NCBI GenBank assembly: GCA_016208975.1
Contig: JACQXA010000001.1
Location: 251,834-315,833, forward strand
Source: Nitrospinota bacterium
GTDB taxonomy: Bacteria; Nitrospinota_A; UBA7883; JACRLM01
Reading direction: 5' to 3'
Length of the DNA stretch: 64,000 nt
Position 1 is the first letter of the stretch, and each line of letters opens with the position of its first letter. Made by a program: the position numbers and the translations under genes. Shown here in pieces: positions 26,250-36,102 of the stretch. The notes under the pieces are model-generated. The model was not told where the DNA came from. It did not search any database and saw nothing but the letters and a program-made list of their open reading frames with translations.

Positions 26250-28016
26250 ATGTCTCACAACGCAAGGCCCATGTCCAGCGACACTAAACCGGAAGATAAA
26301 CAGACGGAACAGGCCGGGGTGTCCCCCGTATCCAGCCTGAACATCCTGTTGGCGGGCAGGCTGGCGGTCATCTCCTTCTTCATGGGGCTGGTGGTTTTCT
26401 TCCAGTTCCGCCACGGGGCGCTGGCAAAGTCTTTGCCCGCCCTGCTCCCGGTGGCCTCTGCCTATCTACTTTCCATCATTTACGCCACAGCGGCCCGGTT
26501 CATAAAAAACATTCCCCGTTTCATATATGTCCAGCTCATCATAGACATCATCCTCATCACCGGAACCCTCTATTTCACCGGGGGGGCCGACAGCCCATTC
26601 ACTTTCCTGTACATCTTCGTGATAATAGGCGCCGCCATCCTTATATCCAAACCGGCGACCTATGTAATGGCGTCCACCGCCAGCGCCCTGTACGCCGGGA
26701 TGGTGAATCTGGAGTTTTTCCAGCTTATCCAGCCTTACCATATTTTCCCCCCGGCCTACAAAGAGGTGAACGCCGGATACCTTTTCCTTACGGCCGTGAT
26801 GAACATATCGTTCTTCTACCTTGTTGCGTGGTTGTCCGGCTATCTAACGGGGCTGTACAGAAAAACCGACCTGCAACTTATCAAGAAGAGCCAGGATTTC
26901 ACAGAGCTGGAGGCCTTTAATAAAAACGTCCTCACCTATATGGGCTCAGGCTTCCTGGCGGCGGACCTGGACGGAACCATATTACGCCACAACCCTGCCG
27001 CTGAAAGGATATTGGGGTTGGAGTCCAAAGAAATAGACCGGGCCAATATCTCCAAAGCGTTATGCCTGCCTTCCATAGCCAGGGTTTTCACCGAAGACCC
27101 AGATGAGCTTGGCGAGCTCACCCGCCAGTATGACTGGACCTTCACAAAGAAGGACGGGAACGAGGCCAGCCTGAACATGACCATAAGCAGACTGGCCATA
27201 AACGGGGAGACAAAGGCGCTGATAGCGGTTTTCCAGGACCTCACGAATCTCAAACAAATGGAGCGGCAGGTGGCAAACGCCGAGCGGCTGGCGGCCATCG
27301 GGCGCGTGGCGGCAGGTATCGCCCACGAGATAAGGAACCCCCTGGCGTCCCTTTCCGGCTCCATACAGATGCTATCCGCCGATATGGACCATCTTCTGGA
27401 CCAGAGCGGAAAACGGCTGATAAACATAATCACCCGGGAGGCGGATCGATTGAACCGCATAATCACCCAGTTCCTGGTTTACGCATCGCCCCCCCAGCCA
27501 AAACCGTCGCTGGTGGATTTGAGCCTTGTTCTCAATGAAACCGTGACCCTTTTCAGGGCCGACCCTCGGGGCAAGGACAGGCTGGAGATTGAAACCCACA
27601 TAGAACCCGCCCTTATGGTCAATGTTGATCAGGAGCAGGTGCGGCAGGTGATATGGAACCTGCTGGTAAACGCACTGGAAGCCATGGAGGAAAAAGGCAA
27701 GATAACCCTCACGGCCCTCACCGAGCAATACCAGGGGAAAACCCATCCGGCGCTGGGCGCGTTGTCGCAGGATTGCCCGCTGTGCGTGCGCATTTCGATA
27801 AAAGACAACGGCGTTGGAATATCCCCGGAAAACCTGGAGCGGATTTTCGAGCCGTTTTTCAGCACCAAAATGGGGGGCACGGGTTTCGGCCTGCCCACGG
27901 CCCACAAAATCATCGAAAGCCACAAGGGCAAAATAAAAGTGGCCTCCCACCCCGGGCGCGGCACAACATTCACCATATGGCTCCCCGGCGCCAAGACCGC
28001 CGCCACCGTAGCCTGA
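26250..28016 (+). CDS. PilS-like membrane sensor histidine kinase
   Basis: 588 residues. About six membrane segments (residues ~30-200) are followed by a PAS domain (~225-335), a HisKA domain with the phospho-accepting His at residue 359 in the AHEIRNPLAS box, and an ATPase domain (DNGVGISPENLERIFEPFFSTK, GTGFGLPTAHKI). This matches PilS and related NtrB-type kinases that pair with sigma54 activators. It follows pilC by 67 bases, which supports a pilus role. No response regulator (pilR) lies downstream; instead there is a MITE-like repeat and then aspS. A second in-frame ATG at 26271 could be the start. Confidence 0.85.
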   Translation: MSHNARPMSSDTKPEDKQTEQAGVSPVSSLNILLAGRLAVISFFMGLVVFFQFRHGALAKSLPALLPVASAYLLSIIYATAARFIKNIPRFIYVQLIIDIILITGTLYFTGGADSPFTFLYIFVIIGAAILISKPATYVMASTASALYAGMVNLEFFQLIQPYHIFPPAYKEVNAGYLFLTAVMNISFFYLVAWLSGYLTGLYRKTDLQLIKKSQDFTELEAFNKNVLTYMGSGFLAADLDGTILRHNPAAERILGLESKEIDRANISKALCLPSIARVFTEDPDELGELTRQYDWTFTKKDGNEASLNMTISRLAINGETKALIAVFQDLTNLKQMERQVANAERLAAIGRVAAGIAHEIRNPLASLSGSIQMLSADMDHLLDQSGKRLINIITREADRLNRIITQFLVYASPPQPKPSLVDLSLVLNETVTLFRADPRGKDRLEIETHIEPALMVNVDQEQVRQVIWNLLVNALEAMEEKGKITLTALTEQYQGKTHPALGALSQDCPLCVRISIKDNGVGISPENLERIFEPFFSTKMGGTGFGLPTAHKIIESHKGKIKVASHPGRGTTFTIWLPGAKTAATVA

Positions 28017-28041
28017 TTTACGTGCGATAGCAGATTGAAAA

Positions 28042-28191
28042 GTGGTGTCTCAGTTTGAATCTCAAATAACAGACAGATCCTTCATTTCGCTTGCGCTTCG
28101 CCCAGGATGACAATGTTATCAACGGCTTTTATATTGTCATTCTGAGCGTAAGTGAAGAATCTCCACTGTACTTTCAAACTGAGACACTACC
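28042..28191 (-). mobile_element. MITE-like repeat, copy B (inverted relative to copy A)
   Basis: A 150-base segment that is the reverse complement of copy A at 20875-21025 with few changes. Terminal inverted repeats GTGGTGTCTCAG and CTGAGACACTAC are better matched than in copy A. TGAAAAG occurs at 28036-28042 and again at 28192-28198, a likely 7-base target duplication. It lies between the sensor kinase and aspS, where a pilR gene might be expected. No coding capacity. Confidence 0.87.
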
Positions 28192-28269
28192 TGAAAAGTT
28201 CTTTGATTCAATAATTCAAGCCCCTGTGCTATAAATACAGTTTTGCCTTTGCTTTGGAGCTATCGATTG

Positions 28270-30048
28270 ATGTCTGAATCCACTAGCGTTGGCCGCACCC
28301 ATACCTGCGGCGAGCTGAGAAAAGAAAATATCGGCCAGGATGTGACCCTGGTGGGCTGGGCCCGCAGAAGAAGGGACCACGGCGGACTGGTTTTTATAGA
28401 CCTTTGGGACCGGTACGGCGTCACCCAGGTGGCGGTAAATCCGGAGATTGACCAGACAGCCCACGAGATAGCCCATTCGGCCCGGGCGGAGTTTGTGTTA
28501 AGGATATCCGGCAAAGTGTCCGCAAGGCCCGAAGGCACGGTTAACACCAGGCTTTCCACCGGCGAGATAGAGGTTTACGCCCGGCAGGCCAGCATCCTCA
28601 ACCCCTCTAAAACGCCACCGTTCGTTATAGATGAGGAAGAAACCCCCAGCGAGGCTGTCCGGCTGAAACACCGCTATCTGGACATGCGCAGGGGCCCGCT
28701 ATTAGACAACCTTATCCTTCGTCACAAGGTGTCCACGGCGGTTCGAAAATATCTGGACGCGCTGGATTTCATCGAAGTGGAAACGCCCATGCTCACCCGC
28801 TCCACGCCTGAAGGGGCGCGGGATTTCCTGGTGCCCAGCCGCCTGAACGCCGGGGAGTTCTACGCCCTGCCCCAGTCGCCCCAGCTGTTCAAACAGCTTC
28901 TGATGGTGGCCGGGCTGGACAGGTATTTCCAGATAGTAAAATGCTTCCGCGACGAGGATTTGCGGGCGGACCGCCAGCCGGAGTTCACACAGATAGATAT
29001 GGAGCTGTCTTTCGCCGACGAGGCTATGATCCGCCAAATCTGCGAAGGGATGATAGCCGAGATATTCAGGGTGGCCAAAGGGGTGGAAGTGCCAACCCCG
29101 TTCCGTCTAATGACTTTCGACGTGGCCATGTCCAAATACGGATCCGACAAGCCGGACTTGCGGTTCGGGCTGGAGATGGGCGACGTCTCAACGCTGGCTG
29201 GCGAAAGCGATTTTAAAGTGTTTAAAGACGCTATCTCATCGGGCGGCGTAATAGTGGGCCTTGCCGCCAAAGGTTGCGCCGAGTTCTCCCGCAAAGAGGT
29301 GGACGACCTGACGCAAGAGGCCGTATCCCTTGGCGCCAAGGGGCTGGCCTGGATAAAAGTTACGGCGGAAGGGTATCAATCACCCATCGTGAAATTCTTC
29401 AAGCCGGAAACGCTGGACAAGATACGGGACACGCTTGGCGCCGCCGCTGGCGACCTGATGATATTCGTGGCCGACAAGAAAAAAGTTGCGCTGGACATTC
29501 TTGGCAGGCTCCGCCTTTCGCTGGGCAGGAAGCTCAACCTCATGGACGACAACCGGTTCGAGTTCGTCTGGATCACCGAGTTCCCATTGTTGGATTACGA
29601 CGAGGAGGACAAGCGCTATGTGGCGATGCATCATCCGTTCACCTCTCCTGTGCTCGATGATGTAACACTGTTCGACAGCGACCCGCTTAAAATCCGCGCC
29701 CGGGCTTACGACCTGGCCTTGAACGGCGTGGAAATCGGCGGCGGCTCCATCCGCATCCACAGCCAGCGGATACAAAGCAAAATGTTCACCGCCCTCGGCA
29801 TCGGAGAAGAGGAGGCGCGCGCCAAGTTCGGCTTCCTTCTGGAGGCGCTGGAATATGGCGCTCCGCCCCACGGCGGCATCGCTTTCGGGCTGGACAGGCT
29901 TTGCGCCATCCTTACCGGGTCGGAATCCATCCGCGACGTGATAGCCTTCCCCAAAACGCAGAAAGCGTACTGCCCGCTTACGGAGGCGCCCGCCCAGGTG
30001 GATCCGAAACAGTTGCGTGAGCTCGGGTTGAAAAGGGATTTGCGATGA
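28270..30048 (+). CDS. aspS: Aspartyl-tRNA synthetase
   Basis: 592 residues from the ATG at 28270, the bacterial length including the GAD insertion domain. The N-terminal anticodon-binding domain ([27 protein letters not shown]), class II motif 2 region ([24 protein letters not shown]) and motif 3 ([10 protein letters not shown]) are all present. It charges tRNA-Asp. Its stop overlaps the gltX start by four bases. Whether it also charges tRNA-Asn cannot be told here. Confidence 0.96.
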   Translation: MSESTSVGRTHTCGELRKENIGQDVTLVGWARRRRDHGGLVFIDLWDRYGVTQVAVNPEIDQTAHEIAHSARAEFVLRISGKVSARPEGTVNTRLSTGEIEVYARQASILNPSKTPPFVIDEEETPSEAVRLKHRYLDMRRGPLLDNLILRHKVSTAVRKYLDALDFIEVETPMLTRSTPEGARDFLVPSRLNAGEFYALPQSPQLFKQLLMVAGLDRYFQIVKCFRDEDLRADRQPEFTQIDMELSFADEAMIRQICEGMIAEIFRVAKGVEVPTPFRLMTFDVAMSKYGSDKPDLRFGLEMGDVSTLAGESDFKVFKDAISSGGVIVGLAAKGCAEFSRKEVDDLTQEAVSLGAKGLAWIKVTAEGYQSPIVKFFKPETLDKIRDTLGAAAGDLMIFVADKKKVALDILGRLRLSLGRKLNLMDDNRFEFVWITEFPLLDYDEEDKRYVAMHHPFTSPVLDDVTLFDSDPLKIRARAYDLALNGVEIGGGSIRIHSQRIQSKMFTALGIGEEEARAKFGFLLEALEYGAPPHGGIAFGLDRLCAILTGSESIRDVIAFPKTQKAYCPLTEAPAQVDPKQLRELGLKRDLR

Positions 30049-31454
30049 GCGAAGTCCGCACCAGGTTCGCCCCCAGCCCCACGGGATACCTGCACATAGG
30101 CGGGGCGCGCACGGCCATTTTCAACTGGCTTTACGCCCGCAGTCACGGCGGCAAGTTTGTGTTGAGGATCGAAGATACCGACACCGGGCGTTCAACCGAA
30201 GACTCCATTAACCAGATAATAGACGCCATGAAATGGCTCGGGATAGACCACGATGAAGGCCCGTTCCGGCAAATGGAGCGTCAACAGGTATATCTGGACT
30301 ACGCCGAACGGCTCTTGAAAGAAGGCAAAGCGTACCGGTGCGTATGCCCAAAGGAAGAGTTGGACCGCAAACGAGAAGAGCTTTTGAAGGCCGGGCAAAA
30401 ACCCAAATACGACGGAGCCTGCCGGCATAAGAACATTCAGGCGGATTGCGGCCAACCCTATGTTATCCGCATCGCCACCCCACCAGTTGGCGTGACAGTG
30501 GTGGACGACATGCTTCGCGGCACAGTGACTTTCAATAACGAAGAACTGGACGACATGATAATCGTCCGCGCCGACAAGACTCCTACCTATAACTTCTGCG
30601 TGGTTGTGGATGACGCGGAGATGCGCATATCGCACGTCATCCGGGGAGATGACCATCTGGCCAACACTCCGCGCCAGATAATCATATACAAGGCTTTGGG
30701 CTTGCCCATACCCAAGTTCGCCCACGTATCCATGATCCTTGGCAAAGACAAGGCCCGGCTTTCCAAACGGCACGGGGCCATGTCCGTCCTGGAATACCGG
30801 GACAAGGGGATTCTGCCCGGCGCCATGGTGAACTATCTGGTGCGCCTGGGCTGGAGCCATGGCGACCGGGAGGTTTTCACCATAGACGAGCTAAAAAAAC
30901 TTTTCGATCTGGACGCGGTGGGCAAATCCGCCGCCTGTTTCGACGAGGATAAACTTGGCTGGATAAATTCAGAGTACATGAAAACCGAACCCGCCGAATC
31001 GTTGGCCCCGCTGGTGTCAGAACAGCTTTCCGCCAGGGGAATCAACGCCGCCCTTGCAGATATCGTAAAACTTCTGCCCATGTTGAGGCAGAGGTCGCGC
31101 ACGGTGCTGGATTTGGCGTCCGGCATGGCGGGCTTCTTCACCGACGAAGTTGTTTTCGACCAGCAGGCCGCCGGAAAAATCCTCGTTAAACAGGTGGCTC
31201 CGGCCCTCACCGCTCTGGCCGATAAACTCGGGAAAAGCGATTTTTCAAAGGTTGAATCCATAGAGTCGGATTTCAAGGCTCTGCTGGAAGAGCTGGGCAT
31301 AAAGCTCAAAGACCTGGCCCAGCCCACCAGGGTGGCCCTTACCGGGGGCACGGTCAGCCCCGGCCTTTTCGAGGTGATGGCCGCGCTGGGGAAAGATAAA
31401 TGCGTAAGCCGGATACGAAAGGCCGCGCAAATGGCCGAGTCTTCAGCGGTCTAA
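30045..31454 (+). CDS. gltX: Glutamyl-tRNA synthetase
   Basis: 469 residues, class I. The HIGH region reads [20 protein letters not shown], and the KMSKS region is present in the form LSKRHGA. The C-terminal helical anticodon-binding domain is complete. It charges tRNA-Glu, and possibly tRNA-Gln if a GatCAB pathway is used. It is coupled to aspS by a 4-base overlap and lies 16 bases before thyX. Confidence 0.96.
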   Translation: MSEVRTRFAPSPTGYLHIGGARTAIFNWLYARSHGGKFVLRIEDTDTGRSTEDSINQIIDAMKWLGIDHDEGPFRQMERQQVYLDYAERLLKEGKAYRCVCPKEELDRKREELLKAGQKPKYDGACRHKNIQADCGQPYVIRIATPPVGVTVVDDMLRGTVTFNNEELDDMIIVRADKTPTYNFCVVVDDAEMRISHVIRGDDHLANTPRQIIIYKALGLPIPKFAHVSMILGKDKARLSKRHGAMSVLEYRDKGILPGAMVNYLVRLGWSHGDREVFTIDELKKLFDLDAVGKSAACFDEDKLGWINSEYMKTEPAESLAPLVSEQLSARGINAALADIVKLLPMLRQRSRTVLDLASGMAGFFTDEVVFDQQAAGKILVKQVAPALTALADKLGKSDFSKVESIESDFKALLEELGIKLKDLAQPTRVALTGGTVSPGLFEVMAALGKDKCVSRIRKAAQMAESSAV

Positions 31455-31470
31455 CGGGAGCGACAGAAAA

Positions 31471-32208
31471 ATGGACGGGTTTAACACCAAGAGGCCGGTA
31501 AGCGAAGGCGCGGAAGCCGAGCTGTACAAGGTTTACAAGCTCCTTAACCATGGCGAGGTGGAGCTTGTGGACTATCTGGGTGACGACGCCGCCATAGCCC
31601 GCGCCGCCCGCACAAGCTACCAGAAGAGCGAGGGAAAAACTCCGGAGCATGACCTGCGGCTTATAAAAAGGCTATGGAAAGACCGGCACACATCCCCTTT
31701 CGAAATGGTGTCGTTGACGTTCCGCATACGGCTTCCGATTTTCGTCATGAGGCAACATGTGCGCCACCGTACCGCCTCGCTGAACGAATGGTCGTTCCGT
31801 TATACGGAATGTCCGGAGCTATTCTATGTACCGGCAGTGGACGACGTGCGCGGCCAAAGCACGGACAACAAGCAGATGAGCGCCGGAAATCTCTCACCGG
31901 AGATTTCGGCCAAAGCCCGGCAGTTGGTGGAAAGCGTGAATAACCATGCTTATTCGACGTACAAACAGCTTATCGAGCTGGGCGTTGCGCGGGAACAGGC
32001 GCGGGTTGTGCTTCCGGTCTCGGCCTATACGCAGATAATCTGGAATATAGACATGCGCAACCTTCTGCACTACTTCAGCCTGCGGCTGGCCCCCGACGCG
32101 CAGAAGGAAATCAGGGAATACGCCGAGGTCATGGCGGGCATAGTCAGCCGGGGCTGGCCCATGATTTGGGAGGCGTACAATTCCAACATGCCTGAAGGAA
32201 GACCCTAG
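31471..32208 (+). CDS. thyX: Flavin-dependent thymidylate synthase
   Basis: 245 residues. The ThyX motif RHRTASLNEWSFRY is intact near residue 100, preceded by FVMRQHV, and the C-terminal region has the conserved NLLHYFSLRL. It makes dTMP from dUMP with methylenetetrahydrofolate, FAD and NADPH, and needs no separate dihydrofolate reductase to recycle dihydrofolate. It follows gltX by 16 bases and converges with the minus-strand pair, overlapping by 4 bases. Confidence 0.95.
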   Translation: MDGFNTKRPVSEGAEAELYKVYKLLNHGEVELVDYLGDDAAIARAARTSYQKSEGKTPEHDLRLIKRLWKDRHTSPFEMVSLTFRIRLPIFVMRQHVRHRTASLNEWSFRYTECPELFYVPAVDDVRGQSTDNKQMSAGNLSPEISAKARQLVESVNNHAYSTYKQLIELGVAREQARVVLPVSAYTQIIWNIDMRNLLHYFSLRLAPDAQKEIREYAEVMAGIVSRGWPMIWEAYNSNMPEGRP

Positions 32209-33221
32209 CCCCTCCCCCGCTCCTCCCATAACGCGGCGCAACACGCGGCGGGGTCTAACAACTCCACCGGAACGCCGTTGACCGTATCATGAAACGGCGA
32301 CTGTATCTTTTTCATCAGCGCTTTTTTATAGATTCTTCCCGGCCCCATCAATATAACCGGCGCGCCCGAAAGTTTGCGTTCCCGCATGACCCTGTTTACA
32401 GCCCGGGCGATATTCAAAGCGTTGCGTTCCACCAGTTGAACAGCCAGCGATTTTAGATGGCTGTCGCCAAGCTCACCTGGCTCCGACAACACAAGCCGGG
32501 CCAGCCTTTTGCCCGCTCCTTTTTTTGTTTTCGCGCCACGGTCCGGCGTTGTGATGGTGTAATCCCTGGCCCTTATCTGCCCTAGATAAATATGCGCGTC
32601 CCCAACAACAGCAAAAAACTCCGGGCACAAGTTAAGAATTTTCCGGCCAACCGTTATCTCCGGGAGTACGGCGCGGGCAGGGGTTCGTAGATAGCCGGTG
32701 TAAAGAAGCTCACCATGGGCCAACCTTTCTAAATCGGTTTTTCCCCTCACGGCCGGTTTTCCTCCAAATATGGGCAGGATGTCCGTGGTGGTGGATCCAA
32801 TGTCCACAATCACGCATCGCTGTATCATTCCAGATACAAACTTCGCAGTGGCGGCCCAGTTGGCGGAGGCGGCGGTTGATGGAGCCCGCAATGCAGTGGC
32901 CGGGGAAACTAACATACCGTCAACGTTCAACACCTTTAGCGGCTTACCGCCTATCGCCGATAGGGCCGTCCTGATTATCCAGCGCGCCCCTTCCCAACGG
33001 TTTTTGAACACGTCGGATAATTCCCCGGTCATGGTAAGGGCTACACCGTCCGGTTTCTCCCTTGCCACGGCGTTTTGGAGTATTTCCACCAGGTCATCTT
33101 TTCGTTTAAAAATCTCGTAAGGATAAACCCGGCGAGGGAAAAGATGCGCCTTTGGGCCATCAATTTGAGCCACGGCGGTTTTAACATGCGCCCCGCCCAC
33201 GTCCACACCCAGAATTCTCAT
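32205..33221 (-). CDS. Hydantoinase/oxoprolinase-like ASKHA protein, H4MPT-linked C1 pathway type (MfnF-like)
   Basis: 338 residues from the ATG at 33221, which shares ATGA with the upstream stop. A frame reaching 33428 would run far into the upstream gene. It opens MRILGVDVGGAHVKTAV and has the phosphate motif VIVDIGSTTTDILP, both of the ASKHA/hydantoinase type. The match is to the family annotated as tetrahydromethanopterin-linked C1-transfer protein, whose archaeal member MfnF couples the furan and glutamyl-tyramine halves of methanofuran. The adjacent ATP-grasp gene strengthens this. Assignment to methanofuran synthesis in this organism is inference. Confidence 0.72.
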   Translation of the reverse strand: MRILGVDVGGAHVKTAVAQIDGPKAHLFPRRVYPYEIFKRKDDLVEILQNAVAREKPDGVALTMTGELSDVFKNRWEGARWIIRTALSAIGGKPLKVLNVDGMLVSPATALRAPSTAASANWAATAKFVSGMIQRCVIVDIGSTTTDILPIFGGKPAVRGKTDLERLAHGELLYTGYLRTPARAVLPEITVGRKILNLCPEFFAVVGDAHIYLGQIRARDYTITTPDRGAKTKKGAGKRLARLVLSEPGELGDSHLKSLAVQLVERNALNIARAVNRVMRERKLSGAPVILMGPGRIYKKALMKKIQSPFHDTVNGVPVELLDPAACCAALWEERGRG

Positions 33222-34183
33222 CCCGCAGTCACCTCGCCGGACGTGGTGAACCGGGCGTTTACCCGTTTTTGTATCCGCGGCAACGGCCCACCCAGCGCGG
33301 ATGCCATTATGAAACGCGCCGGTTCCGGCTCCAGATGGCCCGCCAGCGCCGTGAAACTTGTGGTAAGCCTGGGGTTCACTTCTATAACCACGGGGCCTTC
33401 GGGCGTCATTACATAATCGACCCCCCAATATCCTTTAAGCCCGGGAATGACTTGGGATATCGCGCTTACCATCTCAACCACATCCGAGTCCGGCGGACCA
33501 TCTAAAATCTCCCCACCGGCGTAATGAAGCCCGTCATCCAGAAATTGCCGGTTCGCCGAGAGTATCGCAAATTCCTTATCCCCCGATACCACGGAAACGC
33601 TCATGGGCTTACCTTCGATAAACTCCTGCGCCACGTATTTACCGCCCGGTTCCAGATTGATCCGTCGTGGATTCAAAAACAGTTTGATACCATCCGAACC
33701 GGCTCCGTCCGCAGGTTTTATCACCCATTTGCCGTCAAAATGGGCGGATGAATCAAAGGAACCCCCGGCTATACAAGTGACCGGATGTTTGATACCGGAC
33801 TTGGTTAGCGTTTCAGCGAACAGCCTCTTATCCCCAGCCAAGCGTATAGCGGAAGGCGCGCACCCCAGATTAAGTTTTCCCCGTTCAAGGACCACCAAGG
33901 TCAACTCTTCCAGAATTCCCCCGGTTTCGGGGGCGATTATCAATGCCGCTTCACACATATCAAGCGCCGTCTCAAACGCCTGGCGGAAGCCATTTTGCGG
34001 CTCCCCTCCCACCCAAAAACCATCCGGACCGGCGTGGATGGTAAACGGCTGACAACCGGCAGTTTCATTGAAAGATTTCATTGCCGCCGAAAGCATGGCC
34101 CGCCCTTCCATGGCCAGTTTTGCGGACACCACCCCGTCCGAAAGGCCACCGCACGCCAGGTATTCAAAAATGAATATTTTCAA
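33218..34183 (-). CDS. ATP-grasp ligase, tyramine-glutamate ligase (MfnD)-like
   Basis: 321 residues from a TTG at 34183 with a GGGGGA ribosome site. ATP-grasp features are seen: KWVIKPADGAGSDGIKL, the linker VAQEFIEGKPMSVSVV, and the metal-binding end VVIEVNPRLTTSF. Overall it resembles MfnD, which joins tyramine and glutamate in methanofuran synthesis, and the ATP-grasp protein of bacterial H4MPT gene clusters. It overlaps the MfnF-like gene by four bases. A different carboxylate-amine ligase role remains possible. Confidence 0.7.
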   Translation of the reverse strand: MKIFIFEYLACGGLSDGVVSAKLAMEGRAMLSAAMKSFNETAGCQPFTIHAGPDGFWVGGEPQNGFRQAFETALDMCEAALIIAPETGGILEELTLVVLERGKLNLGCAPSAIRLAGDKRLFAETLTKSGIKHPVTCIAGGSFDSSAHFDGKWVIKPADGAGSDGIKLFLNPRRINLEPGGKYVAQEFIEGKPMSVSVVSGDKEFAILSANRQFLDDGLHYAGGEILDGPPDSDVVEMVSAISQVIPGLKGYWGVDYVMTPEGPVVIEVNPRLTTSFTALAGHLEPEPARFIMASALGGPLPRIQKRVNARFTTSGEVTAG

Positions 34184-34293
34184 TACTATCCCCCGCCCCC
34201 ACCTATCAAAATCCGCGTATTGGCCTAGCCGTTAGTTCAGGAAGGAATATGCTATATTATATTGATACATAAACATCAGACGTTCGAGTTTTC

Positions 34294-35934
34294 ATGCGGA
34301 TAGACCCATTACACATTGAAATACCTAAAGAATCCATAGACAAGATTGTGGAGCAATACAAGTGCTCCCCTGAAGACGCTGTGCGCGCCTACCTTTCGGC
34401 CAAACAGGATGCGGACACAGCTTACGAGGATGCGCTCAAAAACATCCTGGGCCCGCAGGAAATTCACGAAACCCCCAAGATTCAACTCCACACCCCCTCG
34501 GAAATAAAAACCCATCTGGACAAGTATGTGGTGGGCCAGGAAGATTACAAAAAACGGCTCTCCATCGCCGCGGCCTATCATTTCGCCCTGGTAAAAGCCC
34601 TCAACGAGGGAATGGGCTCCCAATTGAAGGTAAAACGGTTCAGGAAGAAAAACACCCTTATCTCAGGCCCCTCCGGCTCCGGCAAAACATATTCGGCGGA
34701 AGTGCTTGGCGACCTTTTGGAAGTGCCCACACTCATAATAGACGCCACAGACTACACCGAGGCGGGCTATGTGGGTAAAAACGCCGACGACATGGTGCGG
34801 GAGCTTATAGCGCTTGCCCCAGGCGCCTCCAAGCAGGAAAAAGCGGAATTTGTGGAGAAAAACGGCGGCCTCATTTTTATAGACGAGATAGACAAGAAAG
34901 CCAAAGACGGGAAAGTAATCGGTCATGACATTTCCCGTGAAGGCTTCCAGCGGGCGGTGCTAAAACTTATCGAACGCAAGTTCATCTCCGTGGACGATCC
35001 CAACAGCCCCGCCTCGCAGATACAGGAGTTGATGGACCAGCAGAGGGGCGCCCGGGGCCAGGGTAAAAGAAAAGGCTCCATCTCCACGGAAAACATACTT
35101 TTCATACTTGGCGGTTCGTTCCAGCGGTCCAATGACGATCTGGAGTCCATAGTAAAAAGCCGGTTGGAGCGGGGCTCCGGAAAAGCCAGGGAAGACGGCT
35201 CTTTCACCATACGGGGCTTTTCGGGCCTGTCGGGCAAGGATGAGCAGAAGCATCACAACTTCTATCTGCACGCTGGAGCCGACGATTACATAAGGTTTGG
35301 CCTGATTCCGGAGCTTGTAGGCCGCGCGCCTGTGCGCACTTATGTGAACGCCCTTTCAAAGAACGACCTTGTCCGCATAATGACCGAAACGGAGGATTCG
35401 ATACTGGAGCAATACCGGTTCGAGTTTTCCCTTTTCGGCATCGAGCTTTCGTTTGACGATGAGGCGCTCATGTGGATAGCCGAGAAGGCCGAGAACAGCA
35501 AGACCGGGGCCAGGGCGCTGATCTCCGTGTTTGAAAACGCCCTTACCGATTTCCAGTTCGAGTTACCCGGGCGGAATTTCAAAAAGCTCCGGGTCACCAA
35601 GGATATATGCGAATCCCCAAGGGACGCCATGCTGAAAATGCTGGCCCGGTCCCCTTTTATGGATTTTGTGGAAAAATTCCGGAAGGACCACGGCATCGAG
35701 CTTTTTATAAGCGAGGACATCGAAAAGAAAGTGGAACAATACGCCGCGGCGCAGAACATGTCGGTTTCAGCGGCGCTGGTGAATCTTTTGTCCAACGCTT
35801 CCGCGCTGAACTATATGAACTGGCAGGGCCCGTTCGCGGTCACCGAAGAGGCGTTGGACAATCCGAGGTATTTCGACGAGCTATATGTGAAGTGGCATCA
35901 GGAACTGATGGAAAAACAAAAAACCCCGGCATAA
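34294..35934 (+). CDS. ClpX-like AAA+ ATPase lacking the N-terminal zinc domain
   Basis: 546 residues versus ~420 for ClpX. The AAA+ core is clear: Walker A GPSGSGKT near residue 127, pore loop GYVGK, Walker B LIFIDEIDK, the GLIPELVGR arginine-finger region and sensor 2 TGARAL. The first ~70 residues have no CxxC zinc ring. The region where ClpX carries its IGF ClpP-docking loop reads RGF followed by unrelated sequence. About 125 extra residues extend the C-terminus. It is probably an unfoldase or remodeller that does not use ClpP in the usual way; this is inference. Transcribed alone, divergent from the MfnD-like gene. Confidence 0.83.
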   Translation: MRIDPLHIEIPKESIDKIVEQYKCSPEDAVRAYLSAKQDADTAYEDALKNILGPQEIHETPKIQLHTPSEIKTHLDKYVVGQEDYKKRLSIAAAYHFALVKALNEGMGSQLKVKRFRKKNTLISGPSGSGKTYSAEVLGDLLEVPTLIIDATDYTEAGYVGKNADDMVRELIALAPGASKQEKAEFVEKNGGLIFIDEIDKKAKDGKVIGHDISREGFQRAVLKLIERKFISVDDPNSPASQIQELMDQQRGARGQGKRKGSISTENILFILGGSFQRSNDDLESIVKSRLERGSGKAREDGSFTIRGFSGLSGKDEQKHHNFYLHAGADDYIRFGLIPELVGRAPVRTYVNALSKNDLVRIMTETEDSILEQYRFEFSLFGIELSFDDEALMWIAEKAENSKTGARALISVFENALTDFQFELPGRNFKKLRVTKDICESPRDAMLKMLARSPFMDFVEKFRKDHGIELFISEDIEKKVEQYAAAQNMSVSAALVNLLSNASALNYMNWQGPFAVTEEALDNPRYFDELYVKWHQELMEKQKTPA

Positions 35935-36102
35935 TGCCGCGCGCAAACACTCTGCAAAGTTTAACCGGCATACTTTAATCTAAACGCTGAAGAATCAGGT
36001 TTCCCGGTTCGGCGTGAAGCTGTATTTTTTATGCCCGTTTAAATGCCACTGTTTTGATTGATAATGGTTTTAGACCCCTTTCATTTAGGCGGCTTCTCAT
36101 CA

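Noticed and set aside
24980-26251. 423-codon open frame antisense to pilC
   Set aside because: Histidine-rich, low-complexity product with no motif; pilC on the other strand is certain. It is an antisense shadow of codon bias.
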